Shown: in pieces, positions 1-9,393 of the stretch
How the letters are laid out: each line of letters starts with the position of its first letter
Numbering within the stretch: position 1 is the stretch's first letter
Made by a program: the position numbers and the translations under genes
Origin: Halieaceae bacterium UBA6060
GTDB taxonomy: Bacteria; Pseudomonadota; Gammaproteobacteria; Pseudomonadales; Halieaceae
Direction: 5' to 3'
DNA: 46,407 bases
NCBI GenBank assembly: GCA_002428935.1
Contig: DIYG01000052.1
Location: 1 to 46,407 of the forward strand
The notes under the pieces: generated by a model
Database searches by the model: none
What the model was told of the DNA's origin: nothing
The model's input: only the letters and a program-made list of their open reading frames with translations

Positions 1-30
1 ATCGGGGAATGGGGGGATTACACTGTATCG

Positions 31-53
31 TATAAAACACTTTATGTTTTATA
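31..53. promoter_or_regulatory. Perfect inverted repeat upstream of winged-helix fragment
   Basis: TATAAAACA and TGTTTTATA form perfect 9-bp arms around the 5-base spacer cttta. The repeat ends 39 bases before the ATG of the winged-helix fragment, in AT-rich DNA. This is seen directly. By position it is a likely autoregulatory operator or promoter palindrome for that gene; the function is inferred. Confidence 0.5.
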
Positions 54-92
54 AATAACACGTTCTGTAATATAGCTTTGGCGGTGAGTCGC

Positions 93-332
93 ATGTTTGA
101 ATCACTAGTTGGATCTACCAATGCGGAGCGTGTTCTCCTGTTCCTGGCCGCGCGCGACAAGGGCTATGCGCAGGAGATCGCCGAAACGTTTGATATAGCT
201 CTAAGTCAGGTGCAACGAATCTTGGATCACTCTCATCCATCCCCCGCCCCTGTCTCCACGCCAGGCTGGGTTTTTCACGCCAAAGCTAGGCAAAGAGCAC
301 AACCACCAGGGTCCATAGGACTCCGGCACTGA
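93..332 (+). pseudogene. Truncated winged-helix DNA-binding protein (N-terminal fragment)
   Basis: From ATG 93 the product begins MFESLVGSTNAERVLLFLA and continues GYAQEIAETFDIALSQVQR. This is the usual N-terminal winged-helix segment of small regulators often fused or linked to minimal nucleotidyltransferases. After about 44 residues (near base 225) the family-like sequence stops. The remaining roughly 35 residues are low-complexity, proline-rich and run into the 3' end of the opposing antiporter gene. The recognition helix is present, but the wing and any C-terminal domain are missing, so this reads as a decayed remnant. An upstream TTG at 78 is in frame, but ATG 93 fits the conserved start. 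The family assignment is from memory of the motif and is moderately sure. Confidence 0.5.
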
Positions 333-2253
333 TCGCAGCGATACTTGCCGGAATAATCTGCGTGGTCACGTGATCCATCAAGTCGCAACCTGTGGCCATG
401 GCACTGAGAATCGTTGTGTCGGAGATGGGCGAACACTGATCGCCATAAACGCTGCCGTTGAGAACCGCAGCGAAACAAACCGACATATACAACTCCAGGT
501 TCGTCACTTCGGGTTGTTGCGCGATCACCCAGGCCAGCGGCATGGCCAGGGGAAACGTAATTGCGTAGGTGCCCCAACTTGTACCGGTCGAAAACGCCGT
601 GATCATTGTCAGCACCTGTAACGCCACGGGAAGGGACCAGAACGGGATTCGGCTGCCGAGGAGATCAACCATATACTGTCCTGCGCCGACCTCCTTGCTG
701 ATCGCTCCCACAGTGATTGCCAGCATTAGGATGACCGAGGCGAGTACCACGCCCTTAAGTCCGTCGCCAAACCCCTCGACAAGATGCCCGAGGCTCATTC
801 CTCGACCCAAGGCACTGAGCGCCGCGATGCTCAAGGCGGCGCCAAATGCCCAGTTCACCTTTGGAGTGCCGAGCGTGATGAACGTTCCGATCGCCACCCC
901 GATAAGTACCGTCAATGGCCCCACAAACTCCAGCACGTGAGGCCGATAACCCTTGGGGACACGGCATTCCTGAAGTTCTCGGGCGCTCAACGGGCTGGCG
1001 TCTGGTGCATCTAAGTGGCCGCTGGTCTTTGCCCTCTGTCGAGCCTGACGGATACCTCGCCCGGAAAACCGGTCGATATCAACGCTGAGTAAGAGAGTAC
1101 CCAATACGGCCAACATACCGTAGAAGCTAAACGGTACGCTGGCAAAAAAGAAAGCGACGCGGTCAGCCTCTGTAGCTAGAAACGCAGCCCCAGGAATGAC
1201 AATCAACGCTTGAATGTAAGCGGGCCAGGCGTTGAAGGCGATAACCGATGCGATGGGAGAGGCGGTGGAGTCAACAATATAGGCTAACTCCTCGTGGCTC
1301 ACCTTGTGCTCATCTGCCAGAGGTTTCACCGTGGAGCCCACGAGCACGGTACTCATGGTGCCCCCTTGGAAGAAAAGGACTCCCAGGCCCCAGGCGACGC
1401 ACTTCGCAGACCTCGGACCGCGTACGAAGTGACGGGTCATGTAGCTAGCAAATGCCTGGGCCGCACCGGTTCGCGACCAGATCCCCAGAAGGCCACCCAA
1501 TAGCCACAGATAGAGAATAAGCACTCCGGCGGCACTTTCCGTCGCCAGGTTTGGGATTAACACGGCGTCGGTGATATCGAAGCGCCCGAGCAAAAAAGCG
1601 CCGGTCAGAATACCTCCGAGGAGCGCCGTCAGAGGCTCTTTGGTAAGCAAGCACAAAGCTACGGCTACAATTGCTGGCAGTAAGGACCAGGGACCGTAGT
1701 GAAACGCTGCCGTTAAGCGAGAGTAGATAGCCTGCCCATCGGTGTCGTACTCAAAGACCCACTGGGACTCTACGCTCGGCGCATCCCCAGTTTCGTCCAG
1801 CTTCGCCTGTCGCAGAGATGACTGCCCGTAGGGCACCGCCCCGGCGAGTTCTCGCCATTGCCCTTGAGCAAGGTAGTAGAGGCGGCCGTCCTGACGTTCT
1901 TCGGTCTCATGGACTGTTTTCCGTTCTCGCCATTGCCGATCGACGCTCGAGTTTGCGTATAGCGCTGCAGCGAGAGAAACGATAAGGAACCACAGGGTGG
2001 GGCGAATAAGTGGTGCGAGGAATCGAACTCGCGCCAAGTTGAGATCAGGCTGTTCCAATGTGCCCGTGCCGGTTTCTTCAATACGAGCAATGGGCTCGGT
2101 TTGGACATCTTCTGAATGCTTATCGTTTGGCAAGGTGCAGCTCTTACGGAGTTGGCGAAGGGTCGAGTCGAGTATAGGTACACTCGCTGCGGTAGTTTTA
2201 GATAAACTTCTGACGTTAACGGTGTATTCACAAAACAATACATAGTCAGGCAA
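286..2253 (-). CDS. NhaC-type Na+/H+ antiporter family membrane protein
   Basis: A 655-residue polytopic inner-membrane protein. The body from about residue 195 onward has many hydrophobic helices and polar intramembrane stretches such as FSTGTSWGTYAITFPLAMP and GDQCSPISDT, typical of the Na+/H+ antiporter NhaC superfamily (PF03553). It would exchange Na+ or a related cation or organic ion for protons. There is an extra N-terminal part: about 80 soluble residues, a helix at roughly 83-100, then a charged loop of about 90 residues before the transporter core. The frame opens with a TTG at 2253 and no ATG lies before the first helix, so the true start is uncertain; TTG codons further in are alternatives. 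It is divergent from the TonB receptor. The substrate ion cannot be told from sequence. Confidence 0.8.
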   Translation of the reverse strand: MPDYVLFCEYTVNVRSLSKTTAASVPILDSTLRQLRKSCTLPNDKHSEDVQTEPIARIEETGTGTLEQPDLNLARVRFLAPLIRPTLWFLIVSLAAALYANSSVDRQWRERKTVHETEERQDGRLYYLAQGQWRELAGAVPYGQSSLRQAKLDETGDAPSVESQWVFEYDTDGQAIYSRLTAAFHYGPWSLLPAIVAVALCLLTKEPLTALLGGILTGAFLLGRFDITDAVLIPNLATESAAGVLILYLWLLGGLLGIWSRTGAAQAFASYMTRHFVRGPRSAKCVAWGLGVLFFQGGTMSTVLVGSTVKPLADEHKVSHEELAYIVDSTASPIASVIAFNAWPAYIQALIVIPGAAFLATEADRVAFFFASVPFSFYGMLAVLGTLLLSVDIDRFSGRGIRQARQRAKTSGHLDAPDASPLSARELQECRVPKGYRPHVLEFVGPLTVLIGVAIGTFITLGTPKVNWAFGAALSIAALSALGRGMSLGHLVEGFGDGLKGVVLASVILMLAITVGAISKEVGAGQYMVDLLGSRIPFWSLPVALQVLTMITAFSTGTSWGTYAITFPLAMPLAWVIAQQPEVTNLELYMSVCFAAVLNGSVYGDQCSPISDTTILSAMATGCDLMDHVTTQIIPASIAAISAGVLWTLVVVLFA

Positions 2254-2290
2254 GGCTCCTCGCTAACCACGCTTCTCGGAGAAAGCCCTC

Positions 2291-2308
2291 GTTAACGACC
2301 TGTTAACA
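2291..2308. promoter_or_regulatory. Tandem GTTAAC repeat in TonB-receptor upstream region
   Basis: GTTAACG (2291-2297) and GTTAACA (2302-2308) are direct repeats with an 11-bp period, placed about 130 bp before the TonB-receptor start and between two divergent genes. A period near one helical turn is the usual layout for OmpR-family response-regulator sites. Similar heptamers lie upstream of the response-regulator gene near 9394-9452. The repeat is seen directly; the function is inferred. Confidence 0.35.
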
Positions 2309-2437
2309 AATTGCTACGAAGCGCAATATCGCTCCCATTGTCCGTTTACACAGCCGGCGTAGGCTCCGAGCAAAGTCAAATAAAGATTCGAGCCGATTTG
2401 TTTGCAACACGGCACCAGTCAACAGGGACGAGGGATT

Positions 2438-5347
2438 ATGTTCAGACAACGTAAGCTAGCGCTGGCCGTTTCCAGCCTCACCGTACTTTCTACCACGCCA
2501 CTCTACGCCCAAACGGAGAGCAGCTCGCCGGAGCGTGTTATCGAGGAGGTGTTTGTTACCGGTAGCCAGATCAAGGGGGCAGATATTGCGGGTTCATTAC
2601 CGGTGTCCGTATTGAATTCAGAAGATATAGCCCTTACCGGGGCGGCTACTGGAGACGAGCTACTTCGCTCTATCCCGCAAATGGGATTTGTTGGGTTCAA
2701 TGATTCCACAACAACGGGCGTGAATGCCGCGAGAGGTGACGTGAACTCAATAAACCTGCGGGGCTTGGGGACCGGCAACACTCTGGTCCTCATTAATGGG
2801 CGCCGCATGGTGCTGCACCCTGGTACGCAGACTGAAAACCGTATTCCCGTGGTAACAACAAATGCAAATACGATACCGGTTGCAAGCATTGACCGGCTAG
2901 AGGTCCTCCGGGATGGGGCTGCCGCCTTGTACGGAAGTGATGCAGTGGCCGGCGTGGTGAACTACGTCCTTCGAGACGATTTCGAGGAGGGCGAATTCAA
3001 CATTCGCTACGGTCAGTCCCAAGACACGGACCTCGATGAGTTGATTATAAACGCGGGCAAGGGTTTCGTATTCAATGAAGGCCGAACCTCGGTGATGCTC
3101 AGTGGAGCCTATTTTGATCGAAGCGCTTTGAACGCGGCAGATCGTGTTTACGCTCGAGATTCGGATTTGCGAGGGCTATTTGAGTCTGATCCGCTGTTTG
3201 CGGGCGACACGAGTCTCGATAATCGCTCGGGTACCTTTTTGGGTTGGGGCGCGTTCACGTACGATGGCCTCGGCACTCAGCACGTTCGTCCATCGACGCT
3301 GACGCGTGACAACGGTGGCACCTTGTCTCCTGAGGACTGTACCTACGATATCGGTGGTGGCCTCTGTCTTGACGGAGGTTCCGGGGATCGAGCTTTGCGC
3401 GCTAATCGTAATGCTACTCGGCAACTTACTCCAGAAACGGAACGCATCAACTTTTACGGCACCATAGGTCACGATCTGAATGAGCGGGTCGAGCTTTACA
3501 CAGAGTTTTCTTACTACGAAGCAGAAACCAACCGGGTGCGAGAGCAGGCGGGGCCTTTATCTAATGGTCGCTTCACTGTACCTGCAGACTACTACTGGAA
3601 CCCCCTTGGTCCCGTTACCTTTGATGATGGTCGAGTAAACCCTAATCGAGTGGTTCCCGCGGGGGACCCGAACGTACCCGATGAGGGATTGGGTTTTGAG
3701 TTGCGCGCGTTTACACCTTTCGATACCGGTTTCCGTCGAGTAAATGTAGAAGACGAGAGCTTTCGCTTCGTGGTTGGAGCACGGGGTGACGTGGGCGGAT
3801 GGGACTACGACACGGGGTTTGTTTACAGCGAGGCAGAAACCGTAGACACCACAGCGAATCGCATTAGCAGCACACTGTTTCAGCAGCAATTGCTTCGCGA
3901 TACCCCCGATACCTACAATGTTTTTAATGGATTGGACATCGGCGATCCAACGAGCCCTTTTGATCCAACGCCGAACCCCCAATCGGCCATTGATCCAATG
4001 CTAATCAGTGTGCGTCGCGCGAGCGAAACCTCACTGACCCTTGCGGACTTCAAGCTCTCCAATCCCGCTCTGTTCGAACTGCCTGCCGGTAGCGTCGGTA
4101 TTGCCACGGGTCTTGAATGGCGTGAGGAAGATTTTAATGAGGATCGAGACCCTCGTTCCGACGGAACCATTCAGTTTGTCGATCAAGTTACTGGCGAACT
4201 TTTAAACCTCAGCGATATCGTCGGTAGTAGCGCCTCACCCGATGCGTCGGGTTCACGGCGGGTGACTTCGCTGTATGCTGAACTACTGATACCGGTGTTA
4301 CGTGATGTTCCCGGTGCTCAAAGCGTCGATGTACAGTTCGCGGTGCGCTACGAGGACTTCTCGGACGTTGGTGATGTAACCAAGCCAAAGTTGGGGGTTT
4401 CTTGGTATCCCGTCGACTGGCTGCAGATCCGCGGTGCCTATTCCGAAGGTTTTCGGGCCCCAAATCTGACTCAGACCAATATTCCTGCGGTAACTGTCGT
4501 AAACACTGTTAATGACCCCGTAACGGGCTTTAGTGGAGGCGTAGAGGAGCGTCGCACGGGCAACGAAGATCTTGAGCCAGAGGAAAGCGAGAACTTCACC
4601 ATTGGTTTCGTGCTCAGCCCAACGGACAATTTGACCTTTACGGTCGATTACTGGGAGATCGAGCAAGATGGTGTGGTGGGTCTGCTCAATGCGGATAACG
4701 CCGTATTACTAGACTCTATTCTGCGGGAGCAAGGATCGTCTTTGGATCGGCTGGAACGTGATCCCGAGACCGGCGAACCTACGGTTTTCAACGATATCTT
4801 CCAGAACCAGGAACTACGTGAGATGTCTGGGGTTGACCTCAGCGCCTTCTACACGGTGGAGTCCGACCTTGGCGTGTTCGATTTCTCATGGAATGGGGCC
4901 TACCTGATAAAGTTTGACCAAGAGCCTGGGCCCGAGCAGCAAATCATAATTGATGCAGGTCTCGCGGCGGAGGGTGCCGGGTCATTGGTTAAGCAAAACG
5001 GCCGTCCGCGTTGGCGTAGTACGGCTTCCGCTCGCTGGCGGCGCGATCAGTGGGGGGCCGGTATGTTTGTTAACTATGTGGGTGATGTGGAAGACACCAG
5101 CACGCGTGCCGATGGTGATACGGCAAATCCTGGTCAGGCTTTACCAATCGATGAATTTCTTACGGTAAACGCTTCCTTAGATTATCGATTTGCCGGTGGT
5201 TTCGCTGACGGTTCTCGTTTACGCCTGGGCGTCAATAATCTGTTTGACGAAGATCCACCGATTGCGGATGAGCAGCTTGGCTTTTTTGGTAGCCTGCACT
5301 CCAATCGCGGACGTTATGTGTATCTTGATTACCTGATCAACTGGTAG
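2438..5347 (+). CDS. TonB-dependent outer-membrane receptor
   Basis: A 969-residue receptor from ATG 2438, which has GAGGG just upstream; an in-frame TTG at 2402 would add 12 residues ahead of the signal peptide and is less likely. A signal peptide ends near ...STTPLYA|QTE (residue 24). A TonB-box-like segment (EEVFVTGSQI) follows. The plug domain spans about residues 40-160 and includes NLRGLGTGNTLVLINGRRM. The long beta barrel has a family-typical segment WLQIRGAYSEGFRAPNL and ends in a hydrophobic C-terminal strand (YLDYLINW). It imports an unidentified ligand (siderophore, carbohydrate, peptide or other) using TonB/ExbBD energy. No substrate-specific gene is adjacent. The nearest genes are the convergent binding-protein / two-component operon, which could be its sensor; that link is inferred. 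Confidence 0.93.
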   Translation: MFRQRKLALAVSSLTVLSTTPLYAQTESSSPERVIEEVFVTGSQIKGADIAGSLPVSVLNSEDIALTGAATGDELLRSIPQMGFVGFNDSTTTGVNAARGDVNSINLRGLGTGNTLVLINGRRMVLHPGTQTENRIPVVTTNANTIPVASIDRLEVLRDGAAALYGSDAVAGVVNYVLRDDFEEGEFNIRYGQSQDTDLDELIINAGKGFVFNEGRTSVMLSGAYFDRSALNAADRVYARDSDLRGLFESDPLFAGDTSLDNRSGTFLGWGAFTYDGLGTQHVRPSTLTRDNGGTLSPEDCTYDIGGGLCLDGGSGDRALRANRNATRQLTPETERINFYGTIGHDLNERVELYTEFSYYEAETNRVREQAGPLSNGRFTVPADYYWNPLGPVTFDDGRVNPNRVVPAGDPNVPDEGLGFELRAFTPFDTGFRRVNVEDESFRFVVGARGDVGGWDYDTGFVYSEAETVDTTANRISSTLFQQQLLRDTPDTYNVFNGLDIGDPTSPFDPTPNPQSAIDPMLISVRRASETSLTLADFKLSNPALFELPAGSVGIATGLEWREEDFNEDRDPRSDGTIQFVDQVTGELLNLSDIVGSSASPDASGSRRVTSLYAELLIPVLRDVPGAQSVDVQFAVRYEDFSDVGDVTKPKLGVSWYPVDWLQIRGAYSEGFRAPNLTQTNIPAVTVVNTVNDPVTGFSGGVEERRTGNEDLEPEESENFTIGFVLSPTDNLTFTVDYWEIEQDGVVGLLNADNAVLLDSILREQGSSLDRLERDPETGEPTVFNDIFQNQELREMSGVDLSAFYTVESDLGVFDFSWNGAYLIKFDQEPGPEQQIIIDAGLAAEGAGSLVKQNGRPRWRSTASARWRRDQWGAGMFVNYVGDVEDTSTRADGDTANPGQALPIDEFLTVNASLDYRFAGGFADGSRLRLGVNNLFDEDPPIADEQLGFFGSLHSNRGRYVYLDYLINW

Positions 5348-5377
5348 TCGGTCACTTCGACAAAATCGGAATGGAAC

Positions 5378-5408
5378 CCTGGGGAGTTTTGGCTCCCCAG
5401 GTTTCGTG
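5378..5408. terminator. Hairpin terminator between convergent genes
   Basis: CCTGGGGAG (5378-5386) and CTCCCCAGG (5393-5401) make a perfect 9-bp GC-rich stem with a 6-base loop, followed by TTTCGTG. It lies 31 bases after the TonB-receptor stop and before the end of the opposing binding-protein gene, so it may terminate both. The trailing T run is short. Confidence 0.65.
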
Positions 5409-5449
5409 CGTTAGGGCGAGGTCATTCACACCTTCCGAAGATACAACTG

Positions 5450-6259
5450 CTAAGGAGTTTTGGTTTCGGAAGTAAATTCGAACCATTGCCGGTTGAAGAT
5501 TTCGATCTCCCTGAATCGCATAGAGAACAAATCCTTGTGCGTTCCGTTCGCGACCAGGTCCGCGTAAGCATTCTGCGCGGAGGTGACTGTCGCGGCATCG
5601 GTTTGTCGACTGAAGGCCAGATAGAGCCCCCCGGAAATTCCCTCGAGCTTAAAAATCGGTTCGAACTGACTGCAGTCGATGTCATTTTGTCGACAGATCG
5701 GCAGCAAGCCGCCGTCACTCATTGGGAACAGATCGATACGACCGAGTAATGCTTTCTTCAAGTTTTGCAGATTACTATTCACTGGCTGAAGGCTGTGAAT
5801 TCCCTGGGCCTCCAAATGCTCGTGGTGCACATGGTAGTTCACCACGCCTACCCGGTAGTTGTTGGCGTCTTGAAGGCTTGCAAGCTGCACGTCGTCGCGA
5901 TCCCGACGACGGAAAAGGTAGTAGGTGACGGGAATCAATTCGCCTACCCAGGCGAACTGCTGTTCTCGGTCTTTGCTGCGTGCAAGGGGATAGATTAGGA
6001 CATTAGGTTCTTCTAGCACATACCGGTAGGCCCGCCGCCAAGGCAGGTAACTCAGTTGGTAGTCCAGACTAGCTCGTTGCATCAGCAGCCTAACGAATTC
6101 CGTGGCTTCACCCCCCGAACCTGGCTCATCGGTGAGTTGCGTAAAGGGCGAGCGTTCCGTCAGTACTTCGATACTCTCTGCCAGCCCATGGCGGGCCGTG
6201 CCCGGGGCAATCAAAACGCCGGCAAGAAAAACGCCGAAAACACAAGAGGGTAATTTCAT
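5450..6259 (-). CDS. Periplasmic substrate-binding protein (SBP family 3-like), third gene of a sensory operon
   Basis: A 269-residue protein from ATG 6259. Longer in-frame starts exist, but this ATG overlaps the kinase stop as ATGA and begins right at a signal peptide (MKLPSCVFGVFLAGVLIAP...GLA). The mature part resembles extracellular solute-binding proteins of family 3 (PF00497-like): LPWRRAYRYV near the N terminus, a middle segment NYRVGVVNYHVH, and LYLAFSRQT in the second lobe. No ABC permease or ATPase is next to it, and it is translationally coupled to the hybrid kinase gene. It is therefore more likely a sensor that presents a ligand to the kinase than an uptake component. The ligand is unknown. 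Confidence 0.75.
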   Translation of the reverse strand: MKLPSCVFGVFLAGVLIAPGTARHGLAESIEVLTERSPFTQLTDEPGSGGEATEFVRLLMQRASLDYQLSYLPWRRAYRYVLEEPNVLIYPLARSKDREQQFAWVGELIPVTYYLFRRRDRDDVQLASLQDANNYRVGVVNYHVHHEHLEAQGIHSLQPVNSNLQNLKKALLGRIDLFPMSDGGLLPICRQNDIDCSQFEPIFKLEGISGGLYLAFSRQTDAATVTSAQNAYADLVANGTHKDLFSMRFREIEIFNRQWFEFTSETKTP

Positions 6260-8637
6260 TGCGATGACGGTTTGGGGATAGGAGCGGCAAGTGGTTGCTG
6301 CGAAGGCTGTTGTAGTACGTGATTCACAGCCCATATTGTTTGTGTACATGTGTCTTCGAGGCGCTCGCCAAGTTCCGCGACGAGTGTCCTATTGTCGGCC
6401 CCCAGCGCCGTTTCTAGGCGGGCGCAGAGGTCGCCCATGCACACGAGTCCGTAGTTTGAAGACAGCCCTGCGAGGGCATGAGCGTCGTCTTCTGCGGTGC
6501 TGCTTTGATCCTGACAGGACTTGATGAGGTTCGTCGTTCGATCTCTTAGAATCTCGACGGCTTCTCGGTAGAGAGAGTCCACGTGGAGTTTTCCCAGCGC
6601 ATCGATGTGTGCCTGAAGCACAGATCTATCGAGATAGGAAGGCGAGTTCTCTTGCTCAAGAGCGACATCTATGTTGGACGCCTGTTGCAGCAAGTTCCTT
6701 AGCAGTTGACGCAAGGAAGCGGCGTCAATGGGTTTGGCTATTACTTCGGTCATGCCGGCTTTAAGGCAGGCCGAGCGTCTATCCTTGTCGAGATTGGCCG
6801 TGATGCCCACGATAGGCACGCTGGAAACGTCAGCATCACTCATGTTGCGTAGTCGGTGTGTGGCTTGTAAGCCATCCATGACGGGCATTTGCAGGTCCAT
6901 CAAGATTAGATCGACGGCTGTGGAGCGCGCTCGCTCAAGGGCTTCAAGGCCATCACTGGCGCCGATTATGTTGTAGCCACTGCGCCCAAGTTGCCCCTCG
7001 ATAAGCCGCCTATTGATCGCTACGTCATCTACCACGAGCACGGTAGCTGATTTGGCCATCGCAAATTTTCCATGCGGTGTGTTATCGGCGTTGCCAGAAT
7101 CGCCAGTCTCGTGGGAGAAGGTCGCGATCTCGTAGGTGAGTTCAAACCAGAACGTCGATCCAGCGCCCTCCTCGGACTCGACATCAATTTCTCCCCGCTG
7201 GGCGAGCACTATCTCCCGGCAGATCGACAGCCCCAGGCCACTGCCTCCGTAATGCCGTGCGATATGGGTTCCAGCTTGTCGAAAAGGCTCAAAAATTTGG
7301 CGTTGTATTGCTTTGGGTATCCCTGGCCCCGTGTCCTGCACTTCAAACCTTAAGCGGGCCTCCGCCCCTGGCAATGGTGGGACAGGACGGACAACCAGTT
7401 TAACTTCTCCTTCCTCGGTAAATTTAATTGCGTTGGTGAGTAGGTTTAACAAGACTTGCCGGAGTTTTTCCGCATCCCCGCGGACAAACTGGGGAACGGA
7501 AGCCCCAAGATTGGTAGATAGCAGCACATGTTTGGCTTCCGCTGTGGGGCTGAGCAAAAATACGATGCCACCAACGAGCCGCCTTAAATCGAAATTGCTT
7601 TCATGCAGCTCATAATGGCCTTGCTCATACTTTGCGTAATCGAGGACAGAGTTCATTAATGCCAGGAGCGAGCGACCGGAGTCCGTAAGGGCCTCCACAT
7701 ACTCGGACTGCTCTTGATCCAGGGGCGATTCGGCGAGTAGTTCTGCCATCCCCAAAACCCCATGCATTGGTGTGCGAATCTCGTGACTCATCATGGCGAG
7801 GAAGTCAGATTTCGATTGACTCGCTTCCACCGCAAGCTCCCGTTCTCGAATCAATTCAGCGTTCTTTTGCGCGAGTTCATCGGTTCGAGCGGCCACTAGT
7901 TTTTCAAGATTCTCGTTCGTGTCTCGAATCTGCCGATGTTGTTCTTCGATGGTCCATAGATGCTCGTTGAATGCGGCGATGAGTATCCCTAACTCATCGT
8001 TGTGGTGTCCCGGGGGCATGGGTATTTGTTGGTCCGTAACACCTCGTTGAATGGGAGCGCTGGCAGTAAGCAGTGGACGTGTCGTTGTGTAGTAGAAAAC
8101 CGCAATCAAACACACGGCTAGCACAAAATTACGCAGAAACCCCGACAGGAATACGATCGTCGCCCGACGTAGAAAACTGTCTGCGGTCAATGCGGGGTCT
8201 ATGGTCAGACCGAGGCTTCCCACCGGGTCGCGGTGTTCGAGTTCATTTAGCAGCTCGATGGAGATGTCTTCAGAGGCACCAAAGAGCCATCGCGATGCCG
8301 CTGAAACGTCCGTTAGGCTTTCTCGCTCTGCGGAGCCCAGAACCTCGCCGCTGTGATCCAAGATGGTGGCGCGAACAATGGGTGCATTGCTAATCAGCCC
8401 GCGCGTGATTTGCGTCGCGCCAAGCTCGTCTAGGTTGAAGGCCGCATGGTAAGCCGCGCGATTTGCGGTGCTGATGGTGTTGCGCACCGAGTCCTGAATT
8501 TCACTGCGCTGGGAAAAATAGTCGAGGTAGATTTGCCCACTGCTGAGTATGACCCCGATGACAAAAGCGACGATAACGGTGTTTCGAGTTTGGCGATATG
8601 AGAGACTCTGACGTATGGGGATACGCAAGGCGTTCAT
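6256..8637 (-). CDS. Hybrid sensor histidine kinase (HisKA-HATPase-REC-Hpt)
   Basis: A 793-residue tripartite kinase. A transmembrane helix at about residues 20-40 and another at 160-183 flank a periplasmic sensory region of about 120 residues. HAMP and coiled-coil sequence (185-275) lead to HisKA with phospho-acceptor His285 in MMSHEIRTP, an HATPase domain (NLLTNAIKF, DTGPGI, GGSGLGLSI; about 390-500), a receiver domain with Asp581 (LMDLQMPVMDG) and an Hpt domain with His720 (DDAHALAG). The His-Asp-His relay would end at the response regulator encoded 16 bases upstream. The architecture resembles TorS/EvgS-type kinases. It overlaps the downstream binding-protein gene by 4 bases, suggesting that protein is its periplasmic partner. 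Confidence 0.92.
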   Translation of the reverse strand: MNALRIPIRQSLSYRQTRNTVIVAFVIGVILSSGQIYLDYFSQRSEIQDSVRNTISTANRAAYHAAFNLDELGATQITRGLISNAPIVRATILDHSGEVLGSAERESLTDVSAASRWLFGASEDISIELLNELEHRDPVGSLGLTIDPALTADSFLRRATIVFLSGFLRNFVLAVCLIAVFYYTTTRPLLTASAPIQRGVTDQQIPMPPGHHNDELGILIAAFNEHLWTIEEQHRQIRDTNENLEKLVAARTDELAQKNAELIRERELAVEASQSKSDFLAMMSHEIRTPMHGVLGMAELLAESPLDQEQSEYVEALTDSGRSLLALMNSVLDYAKYEQGHYELHESNFDLRRLVGGIVFLLSPTAEAKHVLLSTNLGASVPQFVRGDAEKLRQVLLNLLTNAIKFTEEGEVKLVVRPVPPLPGAEARLRFEVQDTGPGIPKAIQRQIFEPFRQAGTHIARHYGGSGLGLSICREIVLAQRGEIDVESEEGAGSTFWFELTYEIATFSHETGDSGNADNTPHGKFAMAKSATVLVVDDVAINRRLIEGQLGRSGYNIIGASDGLEALERARSTAVDLILMDLQMPVMDGLQATHRLRNMSDADVSSVPIVGITANLDKDRRSACLKAGMTEVIAKPIDAASLRQLLRNLLQQASNIDVALEQENSPSYLDRSVLQAHIDALGKLHVDSLYREAVEILRDRTTNLIKSCQDQSSTAEDDAHALAGLSSNYGLVCMGDLCARLETALGADNRTLVAELGERLEDTCTQTIWAVNHVLQQPSQQPLAAPIPKPSSQ

Positions 8638-8653
8638 GGCGTCTGCTTAACCG

Positions 8654-9385
8654 CTACCGCCACTCAATATCCGCGATAAAGATGTAGCCTGTACCTCTTG
8701 CGGTATCGATGTAGCGCGGTTCTTTGCGATTGTCGTTGAGTTTTTTGCGAAGTCTGGCAACGAGTACATCAATGGTGCGGTCCGTTGGAAACCAATCGCG
8801 TCGCTCCATGCGATTCATGATCTGGTCACGATTCATAACGGAGCCCGGGTTTTGCAGTAATGCGGTCAATAGCTTGAACTCACCCTCTGTGAGCTGCGTT
8901 GTGAGGCCATCGCTCGCCTCCAGTGATCGTCTTCCCAGGAGTAGGTTCCACTCGCCAAAGCAAGCGACCTTCGCTTCGGCCAGCTGATTGCTTTCTGGCA
9001 GAGCTGCAGCTTTAAGTCGCGAGAGCAGATTGCGCAGCCTTACCAGAAGCTCCCGAGGGTTGTAGGGCTTCGTGATGTAGTCGTCGGCACCCATTTCTAA
9101 GCCCACGATCTTGTCGATATCGTCCTTTTTCTGGGTGACCAGGATAATTCCGATGGGTGATGTGCTGCGTAGATCACGCGTTAGCGCGAGTCCATCTTTT
9201 CCCGGTATGCGAATATCGAGTAGAACAACATCGATCATTTTGTCTTTCAGAACCTGCTCCGCCTGATCGCTGTCGGTGGCGGTGTAAACCTGATAGTTCT
9301 CGGCCTCCAGGTAGCTCGCCAACAGCTTCAGACTAGCGAGTTCATCCTCGACAATGAGTATGGACGGACGACTGGCATCAGGCAT
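8654..9385 (-). CDS. OmpR-family response regulator (TorR-like)
   Basis: A 243-residue protein with an N-terminal receiver (acidic pair in IVEDE, phospho-acceptor Asp57 in LLDIRIPGKDG, Lys in GADDYITKPYNP) and a C-terminal winged helix (GEFKLLTALLQNPGSVMNRDQIM ... RTIDVLVARLRKKL, GTGYIF). It is the first gene of the regulator-kinase-binding protein operon on the minus strand and would receive the phosphate from the hybrid kinase. Start ATG 9385. Heptamer repeats just upstream (9394-9452) are candidate autoregulatory sites. Targets are unknown; the nearby TonB receptor is one candidate. Confidence 0.9.
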   Translation of the reverse strand: MPDASRPSILIVEDELASLKLLASYLEAENYQVYTATDSDQAEQVLKDKMIDVVLLDIRIPGKDGLALTRDLRSTSPIGIILVTQKKDDIDKIVGLEMGADDYITKPYNPRELLVRLRNLLSRLKAAALPESNQLAEAKVACFGEWNLLLGRRSLEASDGLTTQLTEGEFKLLTALLQNPGSVMNRDQIMNRMERRDWFPTDRTIDVLVARLRKKLNDNRKEPRYIDTARGTGYIFIADIEWR

Positions 9386-9393
9386 GCGGCATC

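Noticed and set aside
2010..2060. A minus-strand stretch resembling a tRNA T-arm and 3' end (GCGAG, TTCGATTC, CTCGC, ACCA)
   Set aside because: The loop has eight bases, there is no acceptor, anticodon or D arm at the right distance, and the bases are inside the antiporter coding frame.
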